Source: Bacteroidales bacterium (GTDB lineage: Bacteria > Bacteroidota > Bacteroidia > Bacteroidales > P3). Taken from it: a DNA stretch of 37,542 nt. Below, in pieces: positions 20,290-28,621 of this stretch. The notes beneath the pieces are model-generated. The model saw only the letters and a program-made list of their open reading frames with translations. It was not told the origin of the DNA and did not search any database. Where the stretch lies: positions 1 through 37,542 of the forward strand of contig JAKSMO010000022.1 in NCBI GenBank assembly GCA_024400545.1, in the 5' to 3' direction. A program made the translations under genes and the position numbers. Every line of letters begins with the position of its first letter. Within the stretch, counting starts at the first letter, position 1.

Positions 20290-20351
20290 TGTTGAAATGA
20301 TGTATCAAATCAACAAATCAACGGAATCAACATTGATCACAAATCACAAAT

Positions 20352-21542
20352 ATGAAACGAATAATTATAACTTTATTGCTTATCATTGAGGTCTTTGCGG
20401 TGCGGGCTCAGTTTGCCGGCGAGGATAAGGTGATACTCCGCAAGGCGGACAATAGCCAGGCCACCACCATCGGCACACCCGACCCCAATGCCCAGAACTG
20501 CTACAAATGGACAGGTCCTCACATCGAGGGCGACCCCAACCAACCCGTCATCACGGTGCATCCCATCGCTGAGTTCGAAACCTACTTTGTTAGGCGTATC
20601 ACCAAGAATGGTGTTGAAGAGGACATGGTGTCGGTTACTGTGGAAGACACCATCCGCATCATTTCCGTAACTCCAAAGCATAAATGTTATGCTGAAGGAG
20701 AGTCGCTGCAGGCCTATGATTTCGACATCAAAACCTATCCCGAAGGCTATGGCAACCTGGCCGAGTTCACACCCAGCACAGCCAAATGCCAGGAAAGGCG
20801 CAGCCAGTCCACGATGCCCTTGCAGGTTTCTATCTCGCGCAATGGGCATGTGTCACGCAGTTCCACCAGTATCAAGGTTATCAACGACGGAGCTGTGTCG
20901 CCCAATATCGGGCTGTCGGCCGATATCAAAAAGGTTGTAGAGCTTTTGAAAGACGGACAAAAATTAGCAGACTTGCTCAATGGCGTAGCATCGAAAGCCG
21001 ATCCTAAGACAAAAGTTCCGGGTCTCCCTTGCCAATCCGATATTGAATCCAGTTGGGGTACGGTGGCTATCACACCCAAGAACATCTGCTGCGAACACGA
21101 TCCTTATGCAGGTGCCACTTTGGCTTTTGGAGGCTTATCGGGAAAGCTTTATGTGAAATGTAAGGCGTTTAGTTGGGGCATACCAGGTGCCGGTTCGATT
21201 GATTTACTCCTCTCCTTTGAGATTTCGGGTGGTTTGGGACCTACCGAAACCACTATTTATCCCGGTGCCATGTCGTGCGGTTCGTTTTGCGTGCCTGTCT
21301 TCGTAGGCTATTCTGTGGGTGGAGGCGTTGGTGTATCTGCCTTGGGCGATCTTATTGCGGCCGATATTATGGTAGTGGGTTCGGCCACCGCTACGGCCAC
21401 TTGGTGCCCGTGGGGGGATAACAAAGCCACCCTGTCGCTCCTGGCCAAGGTTGAACTAGTAGGCACGGTAACGCTCCTGTCCTTTATCCAAAAATCTGTT
21501 TCATACCCATTTTTTAGCAAAGAAGCCAGTGTGACTTTTTAA
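20352..21542 (+). CDS. Secreted or outer-membrane protein of unknown function with glycine-rich beta C-terminus
   Basis: A 396-residue protein with a clear signal peptide ([20 protein letters not shown]). Residues about 25-175 look like Ig-type beta domains. A short helical part follows ([19 protein letters not shown]). From about residue 235 to the end the sequence alternates small and hydrophobic residues with many glycines ([20 protein letters not shown]) and finishes ASVTF. A terminal phenylalanine after amphipathic strands is what outer-membrane barrels show, but the strand count is not secure and several cysteines lie in the region. It is not a recognisable PorP/SprF protein and has no T9SS sorting domain. 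It sits 62 bases after the giant gene and 61 bases before the next, so it is probably one subunit of the same block. Confidence 0.85.
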   Translation: MKRIIITLLLIIEVFAVRAQFAGEDKVILRKADNSQATTIGTPDPNAQNCYKWTGPHIEGDPNQPVITVHPIAEFETYFVRRITKNGVEEDMVSVTVEDTIRIISVTPKHKCYAEGESLQAYDFDIKTYPEGYGNLAEFTPSTAKCQERRSQSTMPLQVSISRNGHVSRSSTSIKVINDGAVSPNIGLSADIKKVVELLKDGQKLADLLNGVASKADPKTKVPGLPCQSDIESSWGTVAITPKNICCEHDPYAGATLAFGGLSGKLYVKCKAFSWGIPGAGSIDLLLSFEISGGLGPTETTIYPGAMSCGSFCVPVFVGYSVGGGVGVSALGDLIAADIMVVGSATATATWCPWGDNKATLSLLAKVELVGTVTLLSFIQKSVSYPFFSKEASVTF

Positions 21543-21603
21543 TAATTTGTTGATTACAACAAATCAACTGTTCCACAAATCAACATATACAACCCTTATC
21601 GTG

Positions 21604-22950
21604 ATGAAAAAAACTATATTAATATCGCTTTTCTTTCTGGTGTCGGCTATGGCTTTTGCACAAACGCATCGTTTCCCAGCCTATAGCACCCAGGAGCAGC
21701 AGGTGGCTCTTGATGTCTCCTCCGATTCCAATACCTATCTTGTTCCCGATGGTGGGCACACCATTTGCCCCAATGTGGCTTTGTATAGCTTCACCGGTTG
21801 CATCCCTCAGTCGGGAGGTATGATAGCCCTAACTGGCGGTTCGCAGAATGCTGCCACCACCAATACCCCTCCCGCCGTTATCTGCCGCGCGTTGCAGGCC
21901 TATCAGTCGGCCTCGCTCACGGCCCTTACAGCTCTCTATCGTACGCAGGATGCTGCTACCATCTCCTCCATCCTTGCTCCCGACAGCGTACGTTTTCCCT
22001 ATTGGGCTTATGTGTCGGCCATCGACAGCATCGAATATGTGCTCAGCTATAATCAGGGGTCCAAGGTTATTGCCTATGTGCGCTATTATCGCGACACACT
22101 GCGGCTCCTCTCCACCTACGTCCTCACCCAGGTTTCGGGCCAGTGGAAACTTATGGTGGATAGTATTGGCTCTACCATGGATGATAATCTGGCCATTTAT
22201 CTCGATATGCATAGTACTACCGACCTTAGTGCTCCTGCCGATATCGACGGCGACGGCATACCCAATGCCTCCGACAACTGTCCCTGCACTGCCAATCCCG
22301 ACCAGGCCGATTCCGATCACGACGGCATAGGCGACGCCTGCGACAACTGCCCCCTCAAGTATAATCCCCAGCAGGAGGATTTTGATCATGATGGCATAGG
22401 TGATGTGTGCGACAACTGTCCCCTCAAGCCCAACCCCTTCCAAGAGGATACCGACCACGATAATATTGGCGACTCTTGCGACAACTGCATCACCGTGGTC
22501 AATCCCCGTCAGTACGATTTCGACTTCGACTCCATTGGCGACGAATGCGACCCTGATATCGATGGCGACGACATACCCAATTCCATCGATCCCGACCAGG
22601 ATGGCGACGACGTGTTGGATTCCATTGATAATTGCCCTATGCATTTCAACCCCTCGCAGGATGATTCTGATGGCGATGGCATCGGCGATCCTTGCGACAA
22701 CTGTCCGCTGAGCTACAATCCCGACCAAACCGACACTGATGGTGACGGCATAGGCGACGCCTGCGACGACGATGCTGACGGCGACGGCGTGCCCGACGAT
22801 ATCGACAATTGCAAATCAACCTACAATCCCGATCAAACCGACACCGACTGCGATGGTATTGGCGATGCGTGCGACCCCGATATCGACGGCGACGGTGTGC
22901 CCAACGAACTCGACAACCGCCCCCTGTTCTTTAATCCCGACCAGGACTAA
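21604..22950 (+). CDS. Secreted thrombospondin type 3 repeat protein, calcium-binding
   Basis: 448 residues from ATG 21604; the frame is open further upstream, but [20 protein letters not shown] is a standard signal peptide and fixes the start. Residues about 21-210 form a domain of unknown type, perhaps NTF2-like (low confidence). Residues about 213-448 are roughly eight thrombospondin type 3 units of the form [15 protein letters not shown], whose aspartates bind calcium and whose cysteines pair. In many Bacteroidota proteins such units act as a rigid linker before a sorting domain. Here the chain stops at NPDQD, just where another DxDxDG unit would start, with no sorting domain, and the last unit has DNRP instead of DNCP. 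It lies 33 bases before the 1449-residue gene, so calcium-stabilised association with that neighbour is plausible. Confidence 0.92.
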   Translation: MKKTILISLFFLVSAMAFAQTHRFPAYSTQEQQVALDVSSDSNTYLVPDGGHTICPNVALYSFTGCIPQSGGMIALTGGSQNAATTNTPPAVICRALQAYQSASLTALTALYRTQDAATISSILAPDSVRFPYWAYVSAIDSIEYVLSYNQGSKVIAYVRYYRDTLRLLSTYVLTQVSGQWKLMVDSIGSTMDDNLAIYLDMHSTTDLSAPADIDGDGIPNASDNCPCTANPDQADSDHDGIGDACDNCPLKYNPQQEDFDHDGIGDVCDNCPLKPNPFQEDTDHDNIGDSCDNCITVVNPRQYDFDFDSIGDECDPDIDGDDIPNSIDPDQDGDDVLDSIDNCPMHFNPSQDDSDGDGIGDPCDNCPLSYNPDQTDTDGDGIGDACDDDADGDGVPDDIDNCKSTYNPDQTDTDCDGIGDACDPDIDGDGVPNELDNRPLFFNPDQD

Positions 22951-22983
22951 TTCAACAAAACAACAACCATCAATTCAACAACC

Positions 22984-25900
22984 ATGATGAAGAATATATT
23001 CTTGTGCCTGATGTTTCTGATGCCTTTGGGGCTTACGGCACAAATCACCAGCAAAATGCTCACCGAGGAGTCGTGCAACCCCGGTGGCGACGGCTCGGCT
23101 ACTGTAATCCTCCCGGCCGACCTCGTGCCACTTACCACTGTTGAGTGGTCCACTCCCAAAGGAACAAAGCTTACCGGGCGGACTATCACCGGTATGAAGG
23201 CTGGTGCTTATAGTGTGGTCGTTTATTCCAACGATTGTCACAAGGCCATCTATCAGGATGTGGTGCTGATTGAGCGCAACGAAGGTTGCCGCATCAATGT
23301 GTCAATCGGCGTTTCCTCGCCCTCGGTGCCCTGCAATACACAGCCTTCGGCCACCCTCACAGCCACTGCCCATGGCGGTGTGGGCAATCTTAGCTATTCC
23401 TGGGGCAGCAACACCATGTCCACAGCCTCGTCCGGCACTTATGGCGTTACCGTTACCGACTCTGCGGGCAATGTGGGCAGTGCCAAGGTGTCGGTCAGCC
23501 TCACCATGGTGCGATGCTCCGAGGACCCCAACGAGATTGATGGTCCGCTGGGCTACGAGTCGGCCCGCTATGTGTCTGCCGCCTCGCCTATGCGTTATAA
23601 GATTATGTTTGAAAACGACCCCAATTTCGCCTTTGCTCCTGCTTCTCGCGTAAGGGTCACCTATCCCATCCCGCCCCAGCACAATATTGCCAGCGTGCGT
23701 CTCGCCGATTTTGGGTTCGGCAGTTTTGTATTCAACGTTCCCGCCGGAACAACTAATTATACTAAGCGTCTTGATGTTTCCGACTCGCTGGGTGTGTGGG
23801 TGGACGTTACTGCCGGTATCGATGCCCTCAACAATCAGCTCTTTTGGAATTTCCAAAGCGTTGACCCAGCCACAGGTTTTGAGCCTGCCAACTCCCAGTT
23901 GGGTTTCTTGCTAGTTAACGACAGCCTTGGTCATGGCGAGGGCTATGTTGCTTTCTCCATCACCCCCAAATCATCCGTGGCCAGTGCCGACACAGTGGCT
24001 GCAGTGGCCGAGATTGTATTTGACGACAACAACTCCATCAATACCAATGTATGGGTCAACACTTTCGATGCCGTGGCTCCCACCTCTACTCTTGCCGCAC
24101 TGATCGATGTGACCGATTCCACTGCCGCACGCTTCACCTTCACTGCTACCGACGACCCCCAGGGCTGCGGTGTGGATAATGTGGAACTCTTGGTGTCTAT
24201 CGACGATGCCCCCTACACCTCGGTGGGCTATTACTCGCCATCTGACACGGTGGGCTACCGCATGGAAGAAGGCCACCTTTACCGCTTCATTTCACGAGCC
24301 ACCGACCATGTGGGAAACCAAGAGCCCCTCAAGTCGCAGGCCGACACTTCGTTTAATTACAACACTGCTCCTTTCGACCTTATCCTTTCCTATGCCGGCT
24401 TTGCCGAAAATGCGCCTGTAGGCACCTTGATCGGCACCCTCTCCACAGTCGATAACGATGTCACCCTTCCCTTCGTTTACGACCTTGTGTCCGGCTCGGG
24501 TTCCGACCACAACCACTTGTTCCGCATCAGTGGCAACAAGCTCCTCACCAACGCCTCTTTTAGCTGTACCGGAGTATTCGAATATTCTGTCCGCATCCGC
24601 ACCACCGATATTACGGGTCTTTCTTTCGAAAAAGAATTCATCATCCAGTGCATTCAGGAAAACTACCCCTACAGCATCACCTACAACCAGGGCATCTGTC
24701 AGGGCTCGTCCTATACCTTTGGCAGCCGCTTGCTCGACTCCACGGGAGTATATACCGATTCCCTCCTTACCGTCCGCGGTTGCGATAGCATTGTCACCAT
24801 CAACCTCACGGTGCACCCCACCTATCACTACAACCAAACCCAGCACATCTGCGAGGGCCAGTCATTCAGTTGGATAGGTCACGATATCACCAACGATACG
24901 CTCACCTCCGACATTTATACTTTTACCGACAACCTCCGCACTCAGCAGGGTTGCGACAGCCTTTTCGGCCTCACCCTCCATGTGCACCCCAACTATTCCA
25001 CCAGCCAGGAGGCAGTGATTTGCGACAATATGGGCTATACCTGGCTGGACCACGGCTATAGTCCCATCTATCGTCCTGCCGGCAGCCATATTATTTACGA
25101 CAGTGTGCGCAGCACCTTCGGCTGCGACAGCGTGTTTGTTCTTGCCCTCACCGTCAATCCCACCCATTCCCAGGTAGAGTCGGTCACCGCTTGCGACAGC
25201 TACACCTGGCATGGTACCACCTATACCGCTTCCACCACCGAGCCCACAGTCGTCAATCCCAATATTTATGGTTGCGACTCCGTCCGACATCTTCTCCTTA
25301 CCATCAACCCCAGCTCACACAACGTATCCGTGCAGCAGGCTTGTGACAGCTATTCATGGCACAGCGTTGCCCACACCGTGGGTGGCACCTACACTTATGA
25401 TTATACCAACAATGCCGGTTGCGCCAGCACCGACACCCTCCACCTCACCGTCAACTATAGCACCACAGGCATAGAGTCGATTACCGCTTGCGATGCCTAC
25501 ACCTGGCACGGCACCCCCTATGTGGCTTCCACCAACGAGCCTATCTATCACACTACCAATGCTGCGGGTTGCGACTCCACCGTCACCCTCCACCTCACCA
25601 TCAACAGCAGCACCCATCTTGTCGATACCCTTTCAGCCTGCGACAGCTATACCTGGCATGGCACCGCCTACACCGCCACCAGCACCTACACCTATCCCTA
25701 CACCAACGCCGTAGGATGTGCCAGTGTTGATACTTTGCGCCTAACGGTAAATCCCAGCACCCACAATTCCTTCACCATCGATGCTTGTGAAAACTACACC
25801 TGGCATGGCAATAATTACGCTACTTCAGGCCTCTACACCCACAACTACCTCAACACCTTTGGTTGTGCCAGCACCGATACCCTCCACCTTGCCATCAGCA

Positions 25901-27333
25901 ACCATATCGATACCACCTATCACATAGTGGCTTGCGATGGCTATAACTGGAATGGTCAGCAATACACCACCTCCGGTGTCTATACCTTCGACCATAGTAC
26001 GCAAGGGTCGGCATGCACCAATGTAGATACCCTCTACCTCACAATCAACGCCAGCACCACCATTGTTGACAACGTGGTGGCCTGCGATGCCTACACTTGG
26101 CATGGCACCACTTATACCACTTCCACCACCACGCCCACCTTCTCTGCTACCAATGCTGCAGGCTGCGATTCCATAGTCTCGCTCCACCTCACCATCAACA
26201 ATAGCACTTCCGGCACCGATGTGCAGACCGCTTGCGACAGCTACACCTGGCACGGCAACACCTACACCGCATCGGCCACCGATACCTATGCTACAACCAA
26301 TGCCGCCGGCTGCGACTCCACGGCCACGCTGCTGCTCACAATTAATTACAGTTCAACCTCCACCGAAGCGCAGACCGCTTGCGACAGCTACACTTGGAAC
26401 GGCACCACCTACACTGCATCGGCTACCGATACCTACACCACCACCAATGCTGCCGGCTGCGACTCCACGGCCACGCTGCTCCTTACAATTAATTACAGTT
26501 CAACCTCCACCGAAGCGCAGACCGCTTGCGACAGCTACACTTGGAACGGCACCACCTACACTGCCTCCACTACCGACACTTATGTCACCACCAATGCCGC
26601 CGGCTGCGACTCCACGGCCACTTTGACCCTCACGGTCAACTACAGCAGCACGGGTGTTGATAGTCAGGTGGCTTGCGACTCGTACACCTGGCATGGGGTA
26701 GAATACACCGCCTCCACCACCGAACCCACCTTTACTACGCAGAATGCTGCCGGATGCGACTCCACCGTCACCCTCCACCTCACCGTCAATTATAGCACTT
26801 CGGCCATTGATGAGCAGGTGGCTTGCGACAGCTACACCTGGCATGGTGTAGAATACACCGCCTCCACCACCGAGCCCACCTACACCACGCAGAACGCTGC
26901 CGGCTGCGACTCTACCGTCACCCTGCACCTCACCGTCAACTATAGCGTGCACGAGGTCATCGTTGATTCGGCCGTGGGCACCTACGAGTGGAATGGCGTC
27001 ACCTATACCGAGAGTGGCGAATACACCTACACCGGAGTCACCTCCGAAGGTTGCGATAGTGTTGTAGTGCTCCGCCTCACCATCCTCCAGCCCCAGGGCA
27101 TCAACGATGTACTGTTGCAGCAAGTGAGCGTATATCCCAATCCCACATCGGGCAAACTCACTATTGGTGCTGCGGGAGTGCTTCGTGTTGAGATATTCGA
27201 TTACACCGGTCGTATTGTAGCCACCTATGTTGGTGCCGACCAATTCGACATTTCCCATCTTTCAGCCGGCACTTACACCTTGCGCATCACCCTGCCGCAA
27301 GGCAACATCATCCGTCGAGTTATCAAACGATAG
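22984..27333 (+). CDS. Large T9SS-secreted protein: SprB-like repeat, DUF7619-like domain, 16 tandem repeats, type-A sorting domain
   Basis: 1449 residues with signal peptide MMKNIFLCLMFLMPLGLTAQ; the ATG at 22987 is an equally possible start. Domains in order: an SprB-like beta repeat (about 118-165), a DUF7619-like domain (about 180-367, DPNEIDGPLGYE and FENDPNFAFAP), an Ig-like domain (to about 456), a cadherin-like domain (about 460-556), sixteen tandem repeats (about 557-1366) of the type ACDSYTWHGTTYTAS then GCDSTVTLHLTVN, and a T9SS type-A sorting domain (about 1371-1449, VSVYPNPTSGKLTIG and LSAGTYTLRITL). The protein should cross the outer membrane by the T9SS, be cleaved at the sorting domain and be anchored to the surface. 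It is the only member of the four-gene block with this signal. Repeats 11-13 are nearly identical in DNA. Confidence 0.95.
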   Translation: MMKNIFLCLMFLMPLGLTAQITSKMLTEESCNPGGDGSATVILPADLVPLTTVEWSTPKGTKLTGRTITGMKAGAYSVVVYSNDCHKAIYQDVVLIERNEGCRINVSIGVSSPSVPCNTQPSATLTATAHGGVGNLSYSWGSNTMSTASSGTYGVTVTDSAGNVGSAKVSVSLTMVRCSEDPNEIDGPLGYESARYVSAASPMRYKIMFENDPNFAFAPASRVRVTYPIPPQHNIASVRLADFGFGSFVFNVPAGTTNYTKRLDVSDSLGVWVDVTAGIDALNNQLFWNFQSVDPATGFEPANSQLGFLLVNDSLGHGEGYVAFSITPKSSVASADTVAAVAEIVFDDNNSINTNVWVNTFDAVAPTSTLAALIDVTDSTAARFTFTATDDPQGCGVDNVELLVSIDDAPYTSVGYYSPSDTVGYRMEEGHLYRFISRATDHVGNQEPLKSQADTSFNYNTAPFDLILSYAGFAENAPVGTLIGTLSTVDNDVTLPFVYDLVSGSGSDHNHLFRISGNKLLTNASFSCTGVFEYSVRIRTTDITGLSFEKEFIIQCIQENYPYSITYNQGICQGSSYTFGSRLLDSTGVYTDSLLTVRGCDSIVTINLTVHPTYHYNQTQHICEGQSFSWIGHDITNDTLTSDIYTFTDNLRTQQGCDSLFGLTLHVHPNYSTSQEAVICDNMGYTWLDHGYSPIYRPAGSHIIYDSVRSTFGCDSVFVLALTVNPTHSQVESVTACDSYTWHGTTYTASTTEPTVVNPNIYGCDSVRHLLLTINPSSHNVSVQQACDSYSWHSVAHTVGGTYTYDYTNNAGCASTDTLHLTVNYSTTGIESITACDAYTWHGTPYVASTNEPIYHTTNAAGCDSTVTLHLTINSSTHLVDTLSACDSYTWHGTAYTATSTYTYPYTNAVGCASVDTLRLTVNPSTHNSFTIDACENYTWHGNNYATSGLYTHNYLNTFGCASTDTLHLAISNHIDTTYHIVACDGYNWNGQQYTTSGVYTFDHSTQGSACTNVDTLYLTINASTTIVDNVVACDAYTWHGTTYTTSTTTPTFSATNAAGCDSIVSLHLTINNSTSGTDVQTACDSYTWHGNTYTASATDTYATTNAAGCDSTATLLLTINYSSTSTEAQTACDSYTWNGTTYTASATDTYTTTNAAGCDSTATLLLTINYSSTSTEAQTACDSYTWNGTTYTASTTDTYVTTNAAGCDSTATLTLTVNYSSTGVDSQVACDSYTWHGVEYTASTTEPTFTTQNAAGCDSTVTLHLTVNYSTSAIDEQVACDSYTWHGVEYTASTTEPTYTTQNAAGCDSTVTLHLTVNYSVHEVIVDSAVGTYEWNGVTYTESGEYTYTGVTSEGCDSVVVLRLTILQPQGINDVLLQQVSVYPNPTSGKLTIGAAGVLRVEIFDYTGRIVATYVGADQFDISHLSAGTYTLRITLPQGNIIRRVIKR
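25183..27078 (+). repeat. Thirteen in-frame tandem repeats of about 147-150 bp
   Basis: These are the regular copies (numbers 4-16) of the repeat in the 1449-residue protein; three longer, more divergent copies precede them. Each encodes 48-50 residues with a paired-cysteine pattern (ACDSYTW near the start, GCDS near the middle) that copies 5, 7, 8, 9 and 16 break in part. Copies starting near 26341 and 26488 are exactly 147 bases apart and share about 77 identical bases from ATTAATTACAGTTCAACC onward, which points to recent duplication or gene conversion. Confidence 0.92.
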
Positions 27334-27353
27334 CAAATGCACCGTTTCAAATA

Positions 27354-27385
27354 AAAGAAAGCGACTGTCATCAGTCGCTTTCTTT
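27354..27385 (+). terminator. Strong intrinsic terminator after the four-gene surface block
   Basis: A perfect 14-bp stem: AAAGAAAGCGACTG (27354-27367) pairs with CAGTCGCTTTCTTT (27372-27385) around the loop TCAT. The right arm is T-rich at its 3' end. It lies 21 bases after the stop codon of the 1449-residue gene. The A-rich left arm would also give a U-tract on the other strand. Confidence 0.9.
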
Positions 27386-27742
27386 GTTATAGGTGATTCG
27401 CTATTGTGCTTCCAATGAGGCATCACATCAAGTCCCTTATTCCTCCCATATGTTCCCTATTCTAATTGTATTACTGTTACTGCGAGTGACCATTTATCTT
27501 CCTATAAGAGAAGGATTTGATGCGGTGCTGTTGTGGTGGTCCAAATATTAAAGGAAGTTGCCGAGAGCGTCAGCGTATAGTGGCTATTTCATGCAAGTTG
27601 GAAGGTTGGGCTACACTATGCCGGTGTATTTCTCGAACTTAGAATAAAGTAACCGGCCACTCACATTTGAAGCCTACATTTAGTAGGTGAGGTGAGTGGC
27701 CGGTGAGGGGGATATTTGCCGAAATTTTCGGTAATTTCTTTT
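27386..27742. other. Intergenic region between convergent genes
   Basis: About 350 bases with no supported gene on either strand. The only clear structure is the nested hairpin at 27652-27704, described separately. The rest (27386-27650) shows no repeat, RNA gene or promoter that I can support; it could be decayed coding sequence, but no family is recognisable. Confidence 0.6.
27652..27704 (-). terminator. Nested hairpin, probable terminator of the convergent membrane-protein gene
   Basis: ACCGGCCACTCAC (27652-27664) pairs with GTGAGTGGCCGGT (27692-27704) in a perfect 13-bp stem. Inside, CCTAC and GTAGG form a second small stem. It lies about 40 bases beyond the stop of the minus-strand gene. 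Read on that strand it is followed by TACTTTATTC, only a weak U-tract, so it may be an RNA-stabilising structure or factor-assisted terminator. Confidence 0.6.
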
Positions 27743-28387
27743 CTATTCCTCGTCGTTGAGGAAGGGGAAGGCTTCGCCTTTTACGAGCCAGGAAAGGCCG
27801 AAGAGGGTGAGGAGTATGATTTCGACCACCATGGTCATGTAGCCGGGGGAGTGGAGCAGTTTTACAAGCACGAAAATGACCTCGAAGGAGATCATGGCCC
27901 AGCCGCAGAAACGATAGATGGCGTTGCGCATACGTTTGCGAGGAGTCATGTCGCCACCAGATTTGGTGAAGAGGCAGATGCTGTTGATGGACAGCAGGAG
28001 GAAGAACAGTGCGGCAAAAATGGTGTGGAAGATGTGGGAAACCTCCATGGGGAGTTGGAAGAAACCGACGGGCTGTCCGGGGGCTATCCAGCTAACCTGG
28101 CAGGGGAATAGGATGATGCCCAAGCCACAAAGTCCGCTAAGGGAGGTGACGATGTTGTCCCATTTGTCGTAGCCGATATAGCATAGCAGCACGATGCAGG
28201 CGGGGGTGAGCACACCCACGAGGGCGGGCGACTGATAGTAGGTGCATGAAATGCTCCACCACCATTCGGAACTGGGATGTTGGGCAAGACCGGCAGAGAG
28301 TATTGCCAGCCAGGGAAGGATGGCTCCAAGAAAACCACAAATGTTTCTGATACGCATATACATGCGCTTTTCTTTTGTCTGTTGCAT
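27743..28387 (-). CDS. Six-helix integral membrane protein, unknown function
   Basis: 214 residues from the ATG at 28387. Six hydrophobic helices are visible: CGFLGAILPWLAILSAGL, LVGVLTPACIVLLCYIGY, VTSLSGLCGLGIILF, IFHTIFAALFFLLLSI, WAMISFEVIFVLVKLL and VVEIILLTLFGLSWLV. Short charged loops join them, and the SHIFHTIFAALFF part places histidines at a membrane face. The frame is open 7 codons further upstream, but that start lies inside the -7 promoter element; ATG 28363 (MYMRIRN) is a possible alternative that gives a longer leader. It is the only minus-strand gene in the window and converges with the surface block. No family is recognised with confidence, and a transporter or sensor role cannot be told apart. 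Confidence 0.82.
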   Translation of the reverse strand: MQQTKEKRMYMRIRNICGFLGAILPWLAILSAGLAQHPSSEWWWSISCTYYQSPALVGVLTPACIVLLCYIGYDKWDNIVTSLSGLCGLGIILFPCQVSWIAPGQPVGFFQLPMEVSHIFHTIFAALFFLLLSINSICLFTKSGGDMTPRKRMRNAIYRFCGWAMISFEVIFVLVKLLHSPGYMTMVVEIILLTLFGLSWLVKGEAFPFLNDEE

Positions 28388-28405
28388 AGTTTTATTGATT
28401 TTTTG

Positions 28406-28413
28406 CAAAATTA
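28406..28413 (-). promoter_or_regulatory. Promoter -7 element of the minus-strand membrane-protein gene
   Basis: On the minus strand 28413-28406 reads TAATTTTG, followed by C, matching TAnnTTTG. The upstream -33 region is AT-rich without a clean TTTG. Transcription would start near 28399, which rules out the most upstream in-frame start codon of the gene. Confidence 0.55.
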
Positions 28414-28521
28414 CATTTTTTTTCTAAATAAATAAAAAAATTAGCGTCGGAAAAGGTAATTTGTGAGGGGCGTGGCGGAAGGGTAGGGAAGAGGTGGATG
28501 GTGGGCGAGAGAAAAAAAAGA

Positions 28522-28551
28522 TTGTAAAATCAGAAAAAAAGTGTAAATTTG
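28522..28551 (+). promoter_or_regulatory. Promoter for arginine deiminase
   Basis: TAAATTTG at 28544-28551 matches the Bacteroidota -7 consensus and TTG at 28522-28524 lies 19 bases upstream as a -33 element. The resulting leader is about 60 bases. The promoter is divergent from that of the membrane-protein gene; the roughly 110 bases between them are G/A-rich with no other element. Confidence 0.65.
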
Positions 28552-28621
28552 CACTACCGCCATAGTATGCTATAGGCGTTAAAAGGCATTGTGTAGCAGT
28601 GTCTGACATTATTTTTATTAT

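Noticed and set aside
25183-27078. Regular 147-bp periodicity as a CRISPR array
   Set aside because: The unit is in frame, conserved at protein level, has no short direct repeat with unique spacers and lies within a secreted-protein gene.
27386-27651. A hidden small RNA or gene downstream of the surface block
   Set aside because: No promoter, conserved fold or coding pattern could be supported apart from the terminator before it and the nested hairpin after it.
28385-28408. Start codon of the minus-strand membrane gene at 28408
   Set aside because: It lies within the TAATTTTG promoter element (28413-28406), upstream of the expected transcription start.
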